Below are positions 24,628 to 32,469 of a stretch of DNA of 64,000 nucleotides, piece by piece. Within the stretch, counting starts at the first letter, position 1; every line of letters begins with the position of its first letter. The notes beneath the pieces are model-generated. The model was given only the letters and a program-made list of their open reading frames with translations, ran no database searches and was not told the DNA's origin. The position numbers were made by a program, and so were the translations under genes. This DNA is from Nocardioides nitrophenolicus. GTDB taxonomy: Bacteria > Actinomycetota > Actinomycetes > Propionibacteriales > Nocardioidaceae. The stretch lies in NCBI RefSeq assembly GCF_016907515.1, contig NZ_JAFBBY010000001.1, forward strand, positions 3,348,001-3,412,000, in the 5' to 3' direction.

Positions 24628-25759
24628 CGTCGCGAAGCGGCCGAACGGCAAGTGGCGCGCCCGGTACCGCGATGACGCCGGCAAGGAGCACGCCCGCCAC
24701 TTCGACCGCAAGCTAGACGCCCAGCGGTGGCTCGACGACGAGACCGCCGGCCTGGTCCGGGGCGACTGGATCGACCCGCGGCACGGCAAGATCACTTTCG
24801 ACCAATGGTTCGCCGACTGGTCTGGTCGCCAAGTCTGGGCAGACGGCACGCTCGAGGCCGCACAGCAGGCGGCGGCATCGGTGACGTTCGGTGCTCTCCC
24901 GATGCGCAAGATCCTCCGCTCGCACGTTGAGGCGTGGGTCAAGGAGATGAGCTCCGGCAGCGCTGACGGTGCAAGGAAGCCGCTCGCCGCGAGCACCACG
25001 AAGATGCGCTTCAACTTCGTCCACATGACGTTCCGGGCCGCCGTCCGCGACAAGGTGATCCGGGAGGCGCCCTCGGACGGCGTCGCGCTCCCCAAGGTCG
25101 CCAAGGCCGAGGTCACCATGATGATCCCGACAGCCGAGCAGGTCGCGACCGCGCGTGAGACCTGCCCCGACCCGGCGTTCGTCGGCTTCATTGCCGTGTG
25201 CGCCTACGCCGGTCTCCGGCTCGGCGAGGCGGCCGGGCTCCAGGTCGGCGATGTCGACTTCCTGCGTCGCGAGATCCGCGTGCGCCGCCAGGTCCAGGGG
25301 CAGGCGGCAGCGACCGCCAAGGTCGTGCCGCCCAAGGCAGGATCGGCTCGCACGATCTACATCGACGACAAGCTGGTCGAGCTGCTGTCGAAGCATGTCC
25401 GCGATATCGGCACCTGGGGTGACGAGGGCTGGCTGTTCGGCGTCGGGACGCTGCTCAACCGGAACTCGGCTGGCCACTTGTGGCGGCAGACTCGGCAGCC
25501 GCTCGGCATGGACGCCTTCACGCTGCATGACCTGCGCCACTTCTATGCGTCGGGCCTGATCGCCGCCGGCTGCGACGTCGTCACGGTCCAGCACGCGCTC
25601 GGGCACTCGTCGCCCACGATCACGCTCAACACGTATTCGCACCTGTGGCCCAAGTCAGAGGACCGCACGCGGGCCGCAGCGGCCTCGCTCTGGGCTCGTG
25701 CGGACTCTGTGCGGACTCAGCGGCCCGACGACGTGCCTGACCTGCGGCGTCAGCGGTAG
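24617..25759 (+). CDS. int: Tyrosine-recombinase integrase
   Basis: The 380-residue protein has an N-terminal arm-binding domain ([19 protein letters not shown]), a core-binding domain at about 60-165, and a catalytic domain. Catalytic residues can be assigned: R201 (AGLRLGEA), K240 (PPKAGSAR), H304 and R307 (LHDLRHFY), H330 (ALGHSS), Y340 (TLNTYSHL). It starts GTG-ATG at 24617/24620. Its last three codons and stop overlap the 3' end of yajQ on the other strand, so the host sequence or the att core supplies its terminus. Confidence 0.93.
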   Translation: MMASVAKRPNGKWRARYRDDAGKEHARHFDRKLDAQRWLDDETAGLVRGDWIDPRHGKITFDQWFADWSGRQVWADGTLEAAQQAAASVTFGALPMRKILRSHVEAWVKEMSSGSADGARKPLAASTTKMRFNFVHMTFRAAVRDKVIREAPSDGVALPKVAKAEVTMMIPTAEQVATARETCPDPAFVGFIAVCAYAGLRLGEAAGLQVGDVDFLRREIRVRRQVQGQAAATAKVVPPKAGSARTIYIDDKLVELLSKHVRDIGTWGDEGWLFGVGTLLNRNSAGHLWRQTRQPLGMDAFTLHDLRHFYASGLIAAGCDVVTVQHALGHSSPTITLNTYSHLWPKSEDRTRAAAASLWARADSVRTQRPDDVPDLRRQR

Positions 25760-25775
25760 TTGGTGAACTGCACCG
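25740..25775. other. Probable right attachment site region (attR) at yajQ 3' end
   Basis: Phage genes end and host genes begin within this stretch. The integrase stop (25757-25759) and the yajQ stop (25752-25750) overlap convergently. The yajQ product ends normally, as expected if the att core repeats the gene's 3' end. The left copy is outside the window, so the core cannot be delimited. Confidence 0.45.
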
Positions 25776-26241
25776 CGAAGTCGTAGTCCTGCGCCTTGAC
25801 CAGCGCCTGGACGGCCTGCAGGTCGTCGCGCTTCTTGGACGACACGCGCAGCTCGTCGCCCTGGATCTGGGCCTTGACGCCCTTGGGGCCCTCGTCGCGG
25901 ATCAGCTTGCAGACCTTCTTGGCGTCCTCGGAGCTGATCCCCTCCTTGAGGGTGATCCCGATCTTGGACACCTGGCCGGACTGGCGCGGCTCGGAGGCGT
26001 CGAGGATCTTGAGCGACTGGTTGCGCTTGATCAGCTTGTCCTGGAAGACGCTGAGCACGGCGCTGGCCCGGTCGTCGGCGGACGCGCTGATCTCGATCGC
26101 GTGCTCGCCCTTCCACTCGATCGTGGCGCCGGTGCCCTTGAAGTCGAAGCGGGTCGAGATCTCGCGCGCCGTCTGCCCGAGCGCGTTGTCGACCTCCTGG
26201 CGGTCGATCTTGGAGACGATGTCGAACGAGGAGTCGGCCAT
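25750..26241 (-). CDS. yajQ: YajQ-family cyclic-di-GMP/nucleotide-binding protein
   Basis: The 163-residue protein, the usual family length, starts [20 protein letters not shown] and contains FDFKGTG and two ferredoxin-like repeats ending [12 protein letters not shown]. YajQ proteins bind nucleotides, and some bind cyclic-di-GMP; its cellular role in actinobacteria is not settled. The ATG at 26241 is clear from homology; an in-frame upstream extension passes antisense through the tRNA gene and is not real. Its 3' end is the prophage junction. Confidence 0.93.
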   Translation of the reverse strand: MADSSFDIVSKIDRQEVDNALGQTAREISTRFDFKGTGATIEWKGEHAIEISASADDRASAVLSVFQDKLIKRNQSLKILDASEPRQSGQVSKIGITLKEGISSEDAKKVCKLIRDEGPKGVKAQIQGDELRVSSKKRDDLQAVQALVKAQDYDFAVQFTNYR

Positions 26242-26332
26242 GGGTGTCACCTGCTGATTCGGAGGGGTCAGTCCTGCTGCGCTATTGTTCCGCGTAGTGG
26301 TCCGGTCGCCAAAAGCGGTCGGACGACACCGA

Positions 26333-26414
26333 GGCAGGTTGCCCGAGCGGCCAATGGGAGCGGACTGTAAATCCGTCGGCTTTGCCTTCGAAGGTTCGAA
26401 TCCTTCACCTGCCA
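26333..26414 (+). tRNA. tRNA-Tyr (GTA)
   Basis: The 82-nt gene has acceptor arms GGCAGGT (26333-26339) and ACCTGCC (26407-26413) with discriminator A. The anticodon GTA is at 26367-26369 in stem GGACT/AATCC context. It has a long variable arm typical of class II Tyr tRNA and T arm GAAGG-TTCGAAT-CCTTC. CCA is not fully encoded. The gene reads away from the prophage, so it is not the attachment site. Confidence 0.95.
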
Positions 26415-26422
26415 CGGCACAA

Positions 26423-26466
26423 GGAACGGCCCGTGACCAGCGCCAGCGCTGGGAGCGGGCCGTTCC
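26423..26466 (+). terminator. Terminator after tRNA-Tyr
   Basis: GGAACGGCCCG (26423-26433) and CGGGCCGTTCC (26456-26466) form a perfect 11-bp stem; an inner AGCGCcAGCGCT-like repeat adds structure. It lies nine bases past the tRNA 3' end. Confidence 0.8.
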
Positions 26467-26552
26467 GCATTGCCGGCCGTACGTCCTGATCTCCGCCCCG
26501 ACCCGCGCGCCGTGGCACACTGGCACCACGACCGACCGGCCGGGAGGGACAC

Positions 26553-26747
26553 ATGACGACGTCTCCGCAGTCCGACCTGCCTCCTGAATGGATCAGCGAC
26601 AAGGAAGACCTCGCCGATCTCGTCAAGGGGGTCAAGCCCTACTCCGGGGGCGACGAGTACGCCATTCCCGACTTCTTCGCGAGCGACGCCGAGCAGGCGG
26701 AGTTCGTCGCCTGGGTTCGCGATGAGCGCGAGAAGGACATCGCCTGA
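26553..26747 (+). CDS. VapB-like antitoxin remnant or orphan antitoxin
   Basis: The 64-residue acidic protein starts [20 protein letters not shown] and ends [15 protein letters not shown]. It stops three bases before a broken PIN-domain gene, the usual antitoxin-toxin arrangement. No AbrB or MetJ DNA-binding motif is obvious. It may be a complete antitoxin left after loss of its toxin. Confidence 0.55.
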   Translation: MTTSPQSDLPPEWISDKEDLADLVKGVKPYSGGDEYAIPDFFASDAEQAEFVAWVRDEREKDIA

Positions 26748-26750
26748 CGA

Positions 26751-27042
26751 ATGCCTGTCGTGGTCCTCGACACCGACGTCATCTCGGGTCTGATCAGGAC
26801 CGCGCCGCAGGGCGGAGATCGACCGGTGGGTCGCCGGCCCGATCATCACCGGCGGTCGTGACGTCGCGCGCAAGTGGGGCGAGATCATGGCCTATGCGGA
26901 GAAGCGGGGCCGGCCGCGGCCGGCGAACGACGCATGGATCGCGGCATGCTGTCTCGTCCACGACGTACCCCTCGCGACCCTCAACGTCGGTCACTTCGGC
27001 GACTTCGCCGAGTACGAGGGGCTCCGGCTGATCACCGCCTGA
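26751..27042 (+). pseudogene. vapC: Decayed VapC (PIN-domain) toxin
   Basis: The start reads MPVVVLDTDVISGLIRTAP, the N-terminal PIN strand with its first Asp. The frame then fails and stops at about codon 37. In the next frame a typical PIN C-terminus follows: NDAWIAACCLVHDVPLATLN and HFGDFAEYEGLRLI, ending TGA at 27042. About 40-60 central codons of a normal 130-residue VapC are missing, so deletion plus frameshift has removed one catalytic acid. Function is lost. Confidence 0.8.
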
Positions 27043-27075
27043 TGTGGTGACTGCGGCGTTTGCTTTACTGCCCCG

Positions 27076-27579
27076 GTGACCGACACCGACCGCCGCGAGA
27101 TCCACGACACCGTGCTCCGCTACTGCCGGGCGGTCGACCGGCTCGACTACGCCGGCATCCGGGCGGTGTACGCCGACGACGGGGTCGACCACCACACCGG
27201 CTTCACCGGGCCGGCCGACGACTACGTCGCGTGGCTGCGCGAGGTGCTGCCGCGGCTCGACGGCACGATGCACATCGTCGGCAACCATCTGGCGGAGGTC
27301 GTGGGCGACCAGGCGGTCGCGGAGACCTATGGCACGGCCGTGCACTGGGGCACGCCGGCCAGCGAGGCGCGGCTCAACTTCACGACCGGCTTCCGGTACG
27401 TCGACCACTTCGTCCGTACGCCGGCCGGCTGGCGGATCCGGGAGCGGTTCGCCGTCCGGGAGTGGACCCGCAGCGACGCCGGCCGGCTCCTGGCCCCGGA
27501 GGGCGAGGGTCCCCGAGGCCGGCGCGACGGGAGCGACCCGGTCCTCGTCCTGCGCCGGGCGGTGCTGGGCGAGGACTGA
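27076..27579 (+). CDS. SnoaL-like (NTF2-fold) protein
   Basis: The 167-residue protein starts with GTG at 27076 and reads IHDTVLRYCRAVDRLDYAGI, then VYADDGVDHHTGFTGPADDY and VGNHLAEVVGDQAVAETYGT, FRYVDHFVRTPAGWRIRERF. This is the SnoaL_4-type alpha+beta pocket fold used by small isomerases, hydratases and ligand-binding proteins. The DxxVDHHTG segment may line an active pocket. No pathway context is visible nearby; the actual substrate is unknown. Confidence 0.8.
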   Translation: MTDTDRREIHDTVLRYCRAVDRLDYAGIRAVYADDGVDHHTGFTGPADDYVAWLREVLPRLDGTMHIVGNHLAEVVGDQAVAETYGTAVHWGTPASEARLNFTTGFRYVDHFVRTPAGWRIRERFAVREWTRSDAGRLLAPEGEGPRGRRDGSDPVLVLRRAVLGED

Positions 27580-27616
27580 TCCGGCCGGCCACCGGGTCAC
27601 CGGCCGCCGGATCAGT
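27575..27616. terminator. Bidirectional terminator between convergent genes
   Basis: ACTGATCCGGC (27575-27585) and GCCGGATCAGT (27606-27616) form an 11-bp stem. Both stop codons of the converging genes lie within or at the hairpin. Confidence 0.7.
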
Positions 27617-27764
27617 CGGGTGGCTCGGTGAAGCGGACTGCGCCCGCCTTCTCCGGGCCGGGTGCGGTCAGGTCCTCGACGTGGACCACCGCCGACTCGA
27701 GCTGCTCCACGATGCTCCGCGCCTGGTCGAAGGTGCTCGGCGCGGCGTTCGCCTGCGCGTTCAC
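27612..27764 (-). CDS. 50-residue hypothetical protein
   Basis: A GTG at 27764 overlaps the stop of the upstream small gene (GTGA). The product contains an amphipathic helix (TFDQARSIVEQLESAVVHVE) and an acidic/Pro-rich tail. The two tiny genes form an operon. No family recognised. Confidence 0.5.
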   Translation of the reverse strand: MNAQANAAPSTFDQARSIVEQLESAVVHVEDLTAPGPEKAGAVRFTEPPD

Positions 27765-27955
27765 AGGCGGACGATCAGTCGGGCGCCCAGGTGCCGGAGC
27801 CGGAGCCGACGCGGCGACGTGCGGGGCGTGGGGCCGGTGTCGCCGCGGAGGAACGCGGCGAGCTCCTCGTCGCTCGGGGCGCGGCCGACCAGCCGGATGA
27901 ACTGGTGCACCGCCGCCCGGTCCTCCTCGCGCGATCTCTTGATGTCGTGGGCCAT
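27761..27955 (-). CDS. 64-residue hypothetical protein
   Basis: The ATG at 27955, eight bases after GCAGGAG, gives MAHDIKRSREEDRAAVHQFI, then VGRAPSDEELAAFLRGDTGP and a basic end (RRLRLRHLGARLI). A start at 27994 would add 13 residues. It lies just downstream of a perfect palindrome at 28016-28034, a likely operator. Function unknown. Confidence 0.55.
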   Translation of the reverse strand: MAHDIKRSREEDRAAVHQFIRLVGRAPSDEELAAFLRGDTGPTPRTSPRRLRLRHLGARLIVRL

Positions 27956-28015
27956 GGCCGACTCCTGCTGCCGGGCGCCGGGAGCGGCGCTCATGAGACA
28001 CCGCCGCTGCCGGAC

Positions 28016-28034
28016 GGTACCCACCGTGGGTACC
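28016..28034. promoter_or_regulatory. Perfect 19-bp palindrome
   Basis: GGTACCCAC-C-GTGGGTACC has nine-base arms around one central base. It sits between the stop of the propeller gene and the start of two small minus-strand genes, so it may be an operator for them or fold into a terminator (stem GGTACCC, loop ACCGT). Confidence 0.5.
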
Positions 28035-28060
28035 CCGCCGGCCGAGGCGCATACCTCCCC

Positions 28061-30037
28061 CTACGGCTGGCCCTGGTACGGGAAGAGCGCCCGCGATGCC
28101 CAGCCGGAGCCGGCCGGGGCGATGGGAGCGGCGGTGCCGGCGAGCGCGCCGGTGGGCGTCCAGTCCGCCCGGGTCAGCGAGCCGTTGGCACCGGCGAACC
28201 ACAGCCGGCCGTCGGCGACGAAGGCGCCGCGGACCCCGCTGTAGCTGACGCCGGCGACCGACGGGTACGAGTACAGCTGCTGGCCAACCACCCCGGACTC
28301 GACCTCGAAGCCGCGGCGGAACAGCTGGGCCGAGCCGGCCTTGGTGAAGTAGATCCAGCCGCGGTCGTAGAACAGGCTGGTGAGGAGCGGGACGTCGCCG
28401 TTGTGCCAGTCGGACTGGAAGACGAGCTGGTCGGCGGCGTTGACCGTCGTCGGTGCGCCATAGCTCGTGCCGTCGAAGGCACGCCGGGTCAGGGTGCCGT
28501 TGGCGTAGGCCGTGTAGAGGGTCCCGTTGACCATGAACGCGCCGACCGTCGTACCCCAGCCGGTGCCGTTGGGGGCGTCGACGGGCGCGGTGGCCGTGGT
28601 CCCGTCGAAGCCGACGTCGACCAGCTGGGAGCCGCCGCTGGCCACCCGGTAGACCGTGGCGGGCAGCGATGTCACCTGGCGGGTGGGGAGGGTCGCTCCC
28701 GAGGAGAGCGGCACGAAGGCGACCTTGCGGTGGGTCTCGTTGGCGAACACGTCGGTGTCGGAGCCGACGAAGAGACCCTCGGGCGTGGCGACCATGTCCT
28801 TGACCCCGACGCCGAGGGTGCGGGTCGGGTTCCAAGAGTACGGGAGACCGTTGGCCACGTCGAGGGCGCCGATGCCGGGCCGGGACACCGCGCCCTGCCC
28901 GGCGGCGTCCCCGCGGGTGGGGTTGTTCTGCCAGCGCATGTGGCCGCCGACGTAGACCACGTCGGCCGTCACCTCGGTGTCCCAGGTGGTGTCGCCGCCG
29001 GTGTAGGCCACCCAGGTCGGCCGCACGCTCGTGCCGGCCGCGGCGGACTCGTAGCGGGCGACGACGTCGCAGCCGCTGGTGCCGGCGACGCTGGCGCTGC
29101 CGCCGAACGCGCCCGTCGTCGAGACCACGAAGAAGCTGCCGTCGGGGGAGAACTCGACGTCGGTCATGTAGGTCTCGAAGGACGCGCTGCACGGCGACTC
29201 GTACTGGGTCGTGTAGTAGTTCGCCAGCGCCATCGCGGGCCCGGAGATGTCGAGCACCGCGAACTGGTGGCGGTGCGCGCCGTTGACCGTGTCGAAGTTG
29301 CCGATGAGCACCAGCCGGCCGTTGGCCGGGTCGGTCGCGATCTTCTGCACGTTGGTGGTGGTGCCGCGGTGGACGCCGGCGATCACCCCCGTGTAGTAGG
29401 GATCCCGGGCTCCCGTCGTCGCGTCGAGGGTCCCGAGGGCGAGGCTGGGCCGGCCCTGCAGGTGGGTGAACTTGCCGGCGACCCACAGCCGGTTTCCGGT
29501 GACGGAAAGGTCGCGGACCTGGCCGTTGACGGTGCCCGGCTGGAAGGCGGCGACCCGGGCGCCGGTGGTCACGTCGGCCTTGTAGAGCCGGCTGACCGCG
29601 ACGCTCACGCCGCCGGAGGTCGCGCTGGTGAAGGCGCCGCCGATGTAGACCGAGGTCCCGTCGGAGGCGGGCTGGAGCGCGTACACCCGGTCGTTGGGGT
29701 TGGGGGCGAAGGTGGTGCTGACCTGGCCGGTGAAGGCGTTGAAGGCGAACAGGTTGGTGCGCGGGATGTCGACGGAGCTGCCGGCGTTGCGGACCCGGGT
29801 GAAGGTGCCGCCGACGATGACCTGGTCGCCGACGCGGGTCATCGCGTAGACCGCGCCGTCCATCACGTGCGGGGTGAACCCGACCGGGTCGGAGTCGACG
29901 ATCCGGCCGTTCTGGGGTGCGGCGTTGCCGGTGTCGGCGCCGTGGGCCGGCGGCGAGAGGGCGCCGGTCAGCAGGGCGGCGAGGACCGCCCCGACAGCCA
30001 TCAGCGCCGTGGTGCTGCGGGTGGTCACGGTTCCCAT
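28061..30037 (-). CDS. Secreted beta-propeller surface protein (paralogue A)
   Basis: The 658-residue protein has a signal peptide (residues 1-34, hydrophobic core ALMAVGAVLAALLTGAL, cleavage near AHGAD). Repeated blades such as VIVGGTFTRVRN, VYIGGAFTSA, LWVAGKFTHLQG and FVGSDTDV form a DUF5122/delta-60-like propeller through about residue 430, followed by a second Thr-rich beta domain. It shares long collinear blocks with the protein at 53289-55232. It is secreted and unanchored as far as seen, and probably binds or organises the polysaccharide made by neighbouring genes; that role is inference. Confidence 0.8.
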   Translation of the reverse strand: MGTVTTRSTTALMAVGAVLAALLTGALSPPAHGADTGNAAPQNGRIVDSDPVGFTPHVMDGAVYAMTRVGDQVIVGGTFTRVRNAGSSVDIPRTNLFAFNAFTGQVSTTFAPNPNDRVYALQPASDGTSVYIGGAFTSATSGGVSVAVSRLYKADVTTGARVAAFQPGTVNGQVRDLSVTGNRLWVAGKFTHLQGRPSLALGTLDATTGARDPYYTGVIAGVHRGTTTNVQKIATDPANGRLVLIGNFDTVNGAHRHQFAVLDISGPAMALANYYTTQYESPCSASFETYMTDVEFSPDGSFFVVSTTGAFGGSASVAGTSGCDVVARYESAAAGTSVRPTWVAYTGGDTTWDTEVTADVVYVGGHMRWQNNPTRGDAAGQGAVSRPGIGALDVANGLPYSWNPTRTLGVGVKDMVATPEGLFVGSDTDVFANETHRKVAFVPLSSGATLPTRQVTSLPATVYRVASGGSQLVDVGFDGTTATAPVDAPNGTGWGTTVGAFMVNGTLYTAYANGTLTRRAFDGTSYGAPTTVNAADQLVFQSDWHNGDVPLLTSLFYDRGWIYFTKAGSAQLFRRGFEVESGVVGQQLYSYPSVAGVSYSGVRGAFVADGRLWFAGANGSLTRADWTPTGALAGTAAPIAPAGSGWASRALFPYQGQP

Positions 30038-30049
30038 CGAGTGTCCCCT

Positions 30050-31426
30050 TCAGTAGGCCCCGCGGCCGCTGAGGACGGCGCCGGCGGTGCGGAGCAGGAT
30101 CTTGGCGTCGAGCAGCAGCGACCAGTTGTCGACGTACTGCTGGTCGAGGCGGACGGTGTCGTCCCAGGACAGGTCCGAGCGACCCGACACCTGCCACAGC
30201 CCGGTCATCCCGGGCCGCACCACCAGCCGGTGGCGTACGTCGGGCAGGTAGGCCGCGACCTCCGACGGCAGCGCCGGGCGCGGGCCGACCAGGGACATCT
30301 GGCCGAGCGCGACGTTGATCAGCTGGGGCAGCTCGTCGAGAGAGGTACGTCGCAGCCACCGCCCCACGCGGGTGATCCGGGGGTCGCGGTGGATCTTGAA
30401 CAGCGGCCCGCTGCCCTCGTCGAGCGCGACCAGGTCGGGCTCGGCGAGGTCGGCGTCGCAGCGCATGGTGCGCAGCTTCCAGATGGTGAACGGCGCGTCG
30501 GCGCGGCCGATCCGGGTCTGCCGGAAGAAGGCCGGGCCGGGCGAGTCCAGGCGGATCGCCAGCGCCAGCGCCAGCAGCAGGGGGGCGAGCAGGAGCAGTG
30601 CCAGGGTGGCGAGCACGCGGTCGAGGAGGTGCTTGACCGCGTGGGACGGGCCCAGCCGGCGGGGTGCGCCGAGGTGGAGCAGCGGGAGCTGGTCGCCGAG
30701 GTCGAGTCGGGTCCGGCCGGCCGGCGAGGTCAGCAGCCCGGTCCAGACGAAGATCGCGACGCCGGCGTCCTCCAGGCACCAGCACAGGCGCTGCAGGTCG
30801 GCGGCCGAGACGGTCGGGTCCGGCGCGAGGATCACCGCGTCGGCGCTGTCGTCCGCGGCCCTGGCGACGCAGGACGCGAGGTCGCACGCACCGACCACCT
30901 CGAAGCGCTGGGCGGGGGACTTCCCGAGCCGCTCCACCAGCGCGGGCAGGGTCACGACGGTGCCGGCGACGACCACGCGGTGGGTCACGCCGCTGAGCCG
31001 GACGCCGCTGCGGGCGAGGACGGCCATCGTGCCGCGGGCCGCGCCACCGAGCAGCGCGCTGAGCGCGCACACCGCGGCGACCGTGCCGGCCGAGAGCGGA
31101 TAGCCGACCAGGTCGGCCACCAGCAGCGCACCCGTGGGCAGCACCAGCGCCGCCACGGCGAGTCGCCGGCAGCGGGCGCCGAGATGGCCCGGCAGCTGGT
31201 AGTCGCCGGTCGCGCAGACCGCGGCCACCCACATCGGGACGAAGAGCAGGGCCGGCCCCACGCGCGCGATCGCGTCGGGTACCAGGCTCGCCACCAGCAC
31301 CACGACCAGCGCGGCCAGGGCGTCGGCGGCGGCGCGCATCCGCCCGGCCCGGTGCAGCGGCGCCGTGGCCCGGGAGCCCCCGTGCTCGGCGGGTGTGACG
31401 GTGGTGCGGGCCGACAGGACGGTCAT
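30050..31426 (-). CDS. Undecaprenyl-phosphate glycosylphosphotransferase (priming enzyme)
   Basis: The 458-residue protein has four to five N-terminal membrane helices (about 35-135), a Rossmann-like middle, and a C-terminal catalytic domain after a membrane hairpin (ALLLLAPLLLALALAIRL). Signature segments are IWKLRTM, TSLDELPQLINVALGQMSLV and RPGMTGLWQVSGRS, which define WbaP/WcaJ-type enzymes. They transfer a sugar-1-phosphate to undecaprenyl phosphate, the first step of repeat-unit synthesis. The gene overlaps the Alg13-like gene by 4 bases and ends just upstream of the propeller gene start. Confidence 0.93.
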   Translation of the reverse strand: MTVLSARTTVTPAEHGGSRATAPLHRAGRMRAAADALAALVVVLVASLVPDAIARVGPALLFVPMWVAAVCATGDYQLPGHLGARCRRLAVAALVLPTGALLVADLVGYPLSAGTVAAVCALSALLGGAARGTMAVLARSGVRLSGVTHRVVVAGTVVTLPALVERLGKSPAQRFEVVGACDLASCVARAADDSADAVILAPDPTVSAADLQRLCWCLEDAGVAIFVWTGLLTSPAGRTRLDLGDQLPLLHLGAPRRLGPSHAVKHLLDRVLATLALLLLAPLLLALALAIRLDSPGPAFFRQTRIGRADAPFTIWKLRTMRCDADLAEPDLVALDEGSGPLFKIHRDPRITRVGRWLRRTSLDELPQLINVALGQMSLVGPRPALPSEVAAYLPDVRHRLVVRPGMTGLWQVSGRSDLSWDDTVRLDQQYVDNWSLLLDAKILLRTAGAVLSGRGAY

Positions 31427-31926
31427 CGGTGCACCAGATCCTCGACCAGGGCCTCGAACCGGGCCAGCGTGGGCGACACCCGGTGCTCGGTCGGGTGGCG
31501 ACGACCGGTGAGCACGGCGAGCGCCAGCCGGTTCGCGAGCTCCGCCTCGTCGTACGCCGTCACGACCAGGCCGGTTCGCGAGACGAAGCGGGCGAAGCGC
31601 TGCTGGTGGTCGTCGACGTGCTCGCCCTGGTGCGGGTCGCGGGGCACCACGATCGGGAGGTGCCCGTGCTCGCGGGCGTCCATGATCGAGCCCGGTCCGC
31701 CGTGCGTGATCACCGCGTCCGCCCGGTCCAGCAGGTCGGCCATCGCGGCCGGTCCCATCAGCCGCTCGCCCGTCAGGCCCGCCGGCAGCGGGGTGGCGCC
31801 GTGCTGCACGTGGAAGACGAACCGGCGCTGCTCGACCAGCCGGCCCACCCAGCCCAGCAGCCGGTCGAACCGGTGGTGGTCCGTGCCGAGGAACACCGCC
31901 ACGAGCGGCGGCCGCGCGGGCGTCAC
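31423..31926 (-). CDS. Alg13/PssE-like glycosyltransferase catalytic subunit
   Basis: The 167-residue protein starts with GTG at 31926 and reads PPLVAVFLGTDHHRFDRLLG, then ADAVITHGGPGSIMDAREHG and LPIVVPRDPHQGEHVDDHQQ. These are the C-terminal (sugar-nucleotide binding) half motifs of GT28-like enzymes, as in Alg13, PssE and EpsF partners. It needs the membrane-binding half encoded just upstream (31923-32372). The two should add the second sugar onto the lipid-linked primer. Confidence 0.88.
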   Translation of the reverse strand: MTPARPPLVAVFLGTDHHRFDRLLGWVGRLVEQRRFVFHVQHGATPLPAGLTGERLMGPAAMADLLDRADAVITHGGPGSIMDAREHGHLPIVVPRDPHQGEHVDDHQQRFARFVSRTGLVVTAYDEAELANRLALAVLTGRRHPTEHRVSPTLARFEALVEDLVHR

Positions 31927-32372
31927 CACAGCTCGCCCACCAGGACCGAGGACCGGTACAGGTGCTGCTGCTCGGGCCACTGCACGAGGAAGAGGTCGCT
32001 GGCCGGCCGGCACAGCTTGCCGGTGAGGGTGCGGGTCTCGATCCGGTCGTACACCTCGAGGTAGATCGACGAGGTCCGCCGTCGGTGCCGCAGCCAGAAG
32101 TACGGCACCGCCACGGCCGCCCCCGTCGAGACCACGACGTCCGGGCCGAACTCGTCGAGCACGTGGTGGGCCTGCACCGAGTTCCGGGCCAGGTTGACCA
32201 GGTTGCGGGTCGTCGGGTGGTGCGCCCAGGTCACGCTCTCGCCCTCGAGCTTGGCGACGGCGTCCGCGGTGTCGAAGGTGACCCAGTGCCGGTCGTGCTT
32301 CTCCCACCAGGGACGCAGGCACATCAGCTGGGCGAGATGGCCCCCCGAGGAGGAGACGAGAAGCACCCGCAT
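31923..32372 (-). CDS. Alg14/PssD-like glycosyltransferase acceptor subunit
   Basis: The 149-residue protein starts MRVLLVSSSGGHLAQLMCLR, the classic Alg14 GGHxxQ motif, and ends in EVYDRIETRTLTGKLCRPAS and LFLVQWPEQ, also typical. It is the membrane/acceptor half of a split glycosyltransferase. It overlaps the catalytic half by 4 bases, so the halves are made together. It opens the minus-strand operon that also includes the priming enzyme and probably the propeller. Confidence 0.9.
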   Translation of the reverse strand: MRVLLVSSSGGHLAQLMCLRPWWEKHDRHWVTFDTADAVAKLEGESVTWAHHPTTRNLVNLARNSVQAHHVLDEFGPDVVVSTGAAVAVPYFWLRHRRRTSSIYLEVYDRIETRTLTGKLCRPASDLFLVQWPEQQHLYRSSVLVGELW

Positions 32373-32430
32373 GACGACTCCCGGAGCTTGGCGGCTGACG
32401 GCGATCCCCCGACCCTAGGGAGCCTCCGTG

Positions 32431-32465
32431 GGCCTGACATGCCCCAAATACGGCATGTCTGGGCC
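32431..32465 (-). terminator. Hairpin after the 13E12 gene
   Basis: GACATGCC (32436-32443) and GGCATGTC (32452-32459) form a perfect 8-bp stem, extended by outer GGCC/GGCC pairs. It lies just past the stop at 32470 on the minus strand. Confidence 0.65.
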
Positions 32466-32469
32466 TTGC

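Noticed and set aside
26333-26414. tRNA-Tyr as the prophage attachment site
   Set aside because: The tRNA 3' end faces away from the prophage, and yajQ lies between the two.
25750-26529. An upstream extension of YajQ to about 259 residues
   Set aside because: The extension would translate antisense across the tRNA-Tyr gene and its terminator. The MADSSFDIV start matches the normal family length.
27662-32026. A very long open frame (over 1,400 codons) on the plus strand opposite the priming enzyme and propeller genes
   Set aside because: High-GC shadow: Arg/Gly/Val/Ala-rich composition and no domain, while the minus-strand genes show clear motifs. The same applies to long frames opposite 36941-41923 and 55359-59699.
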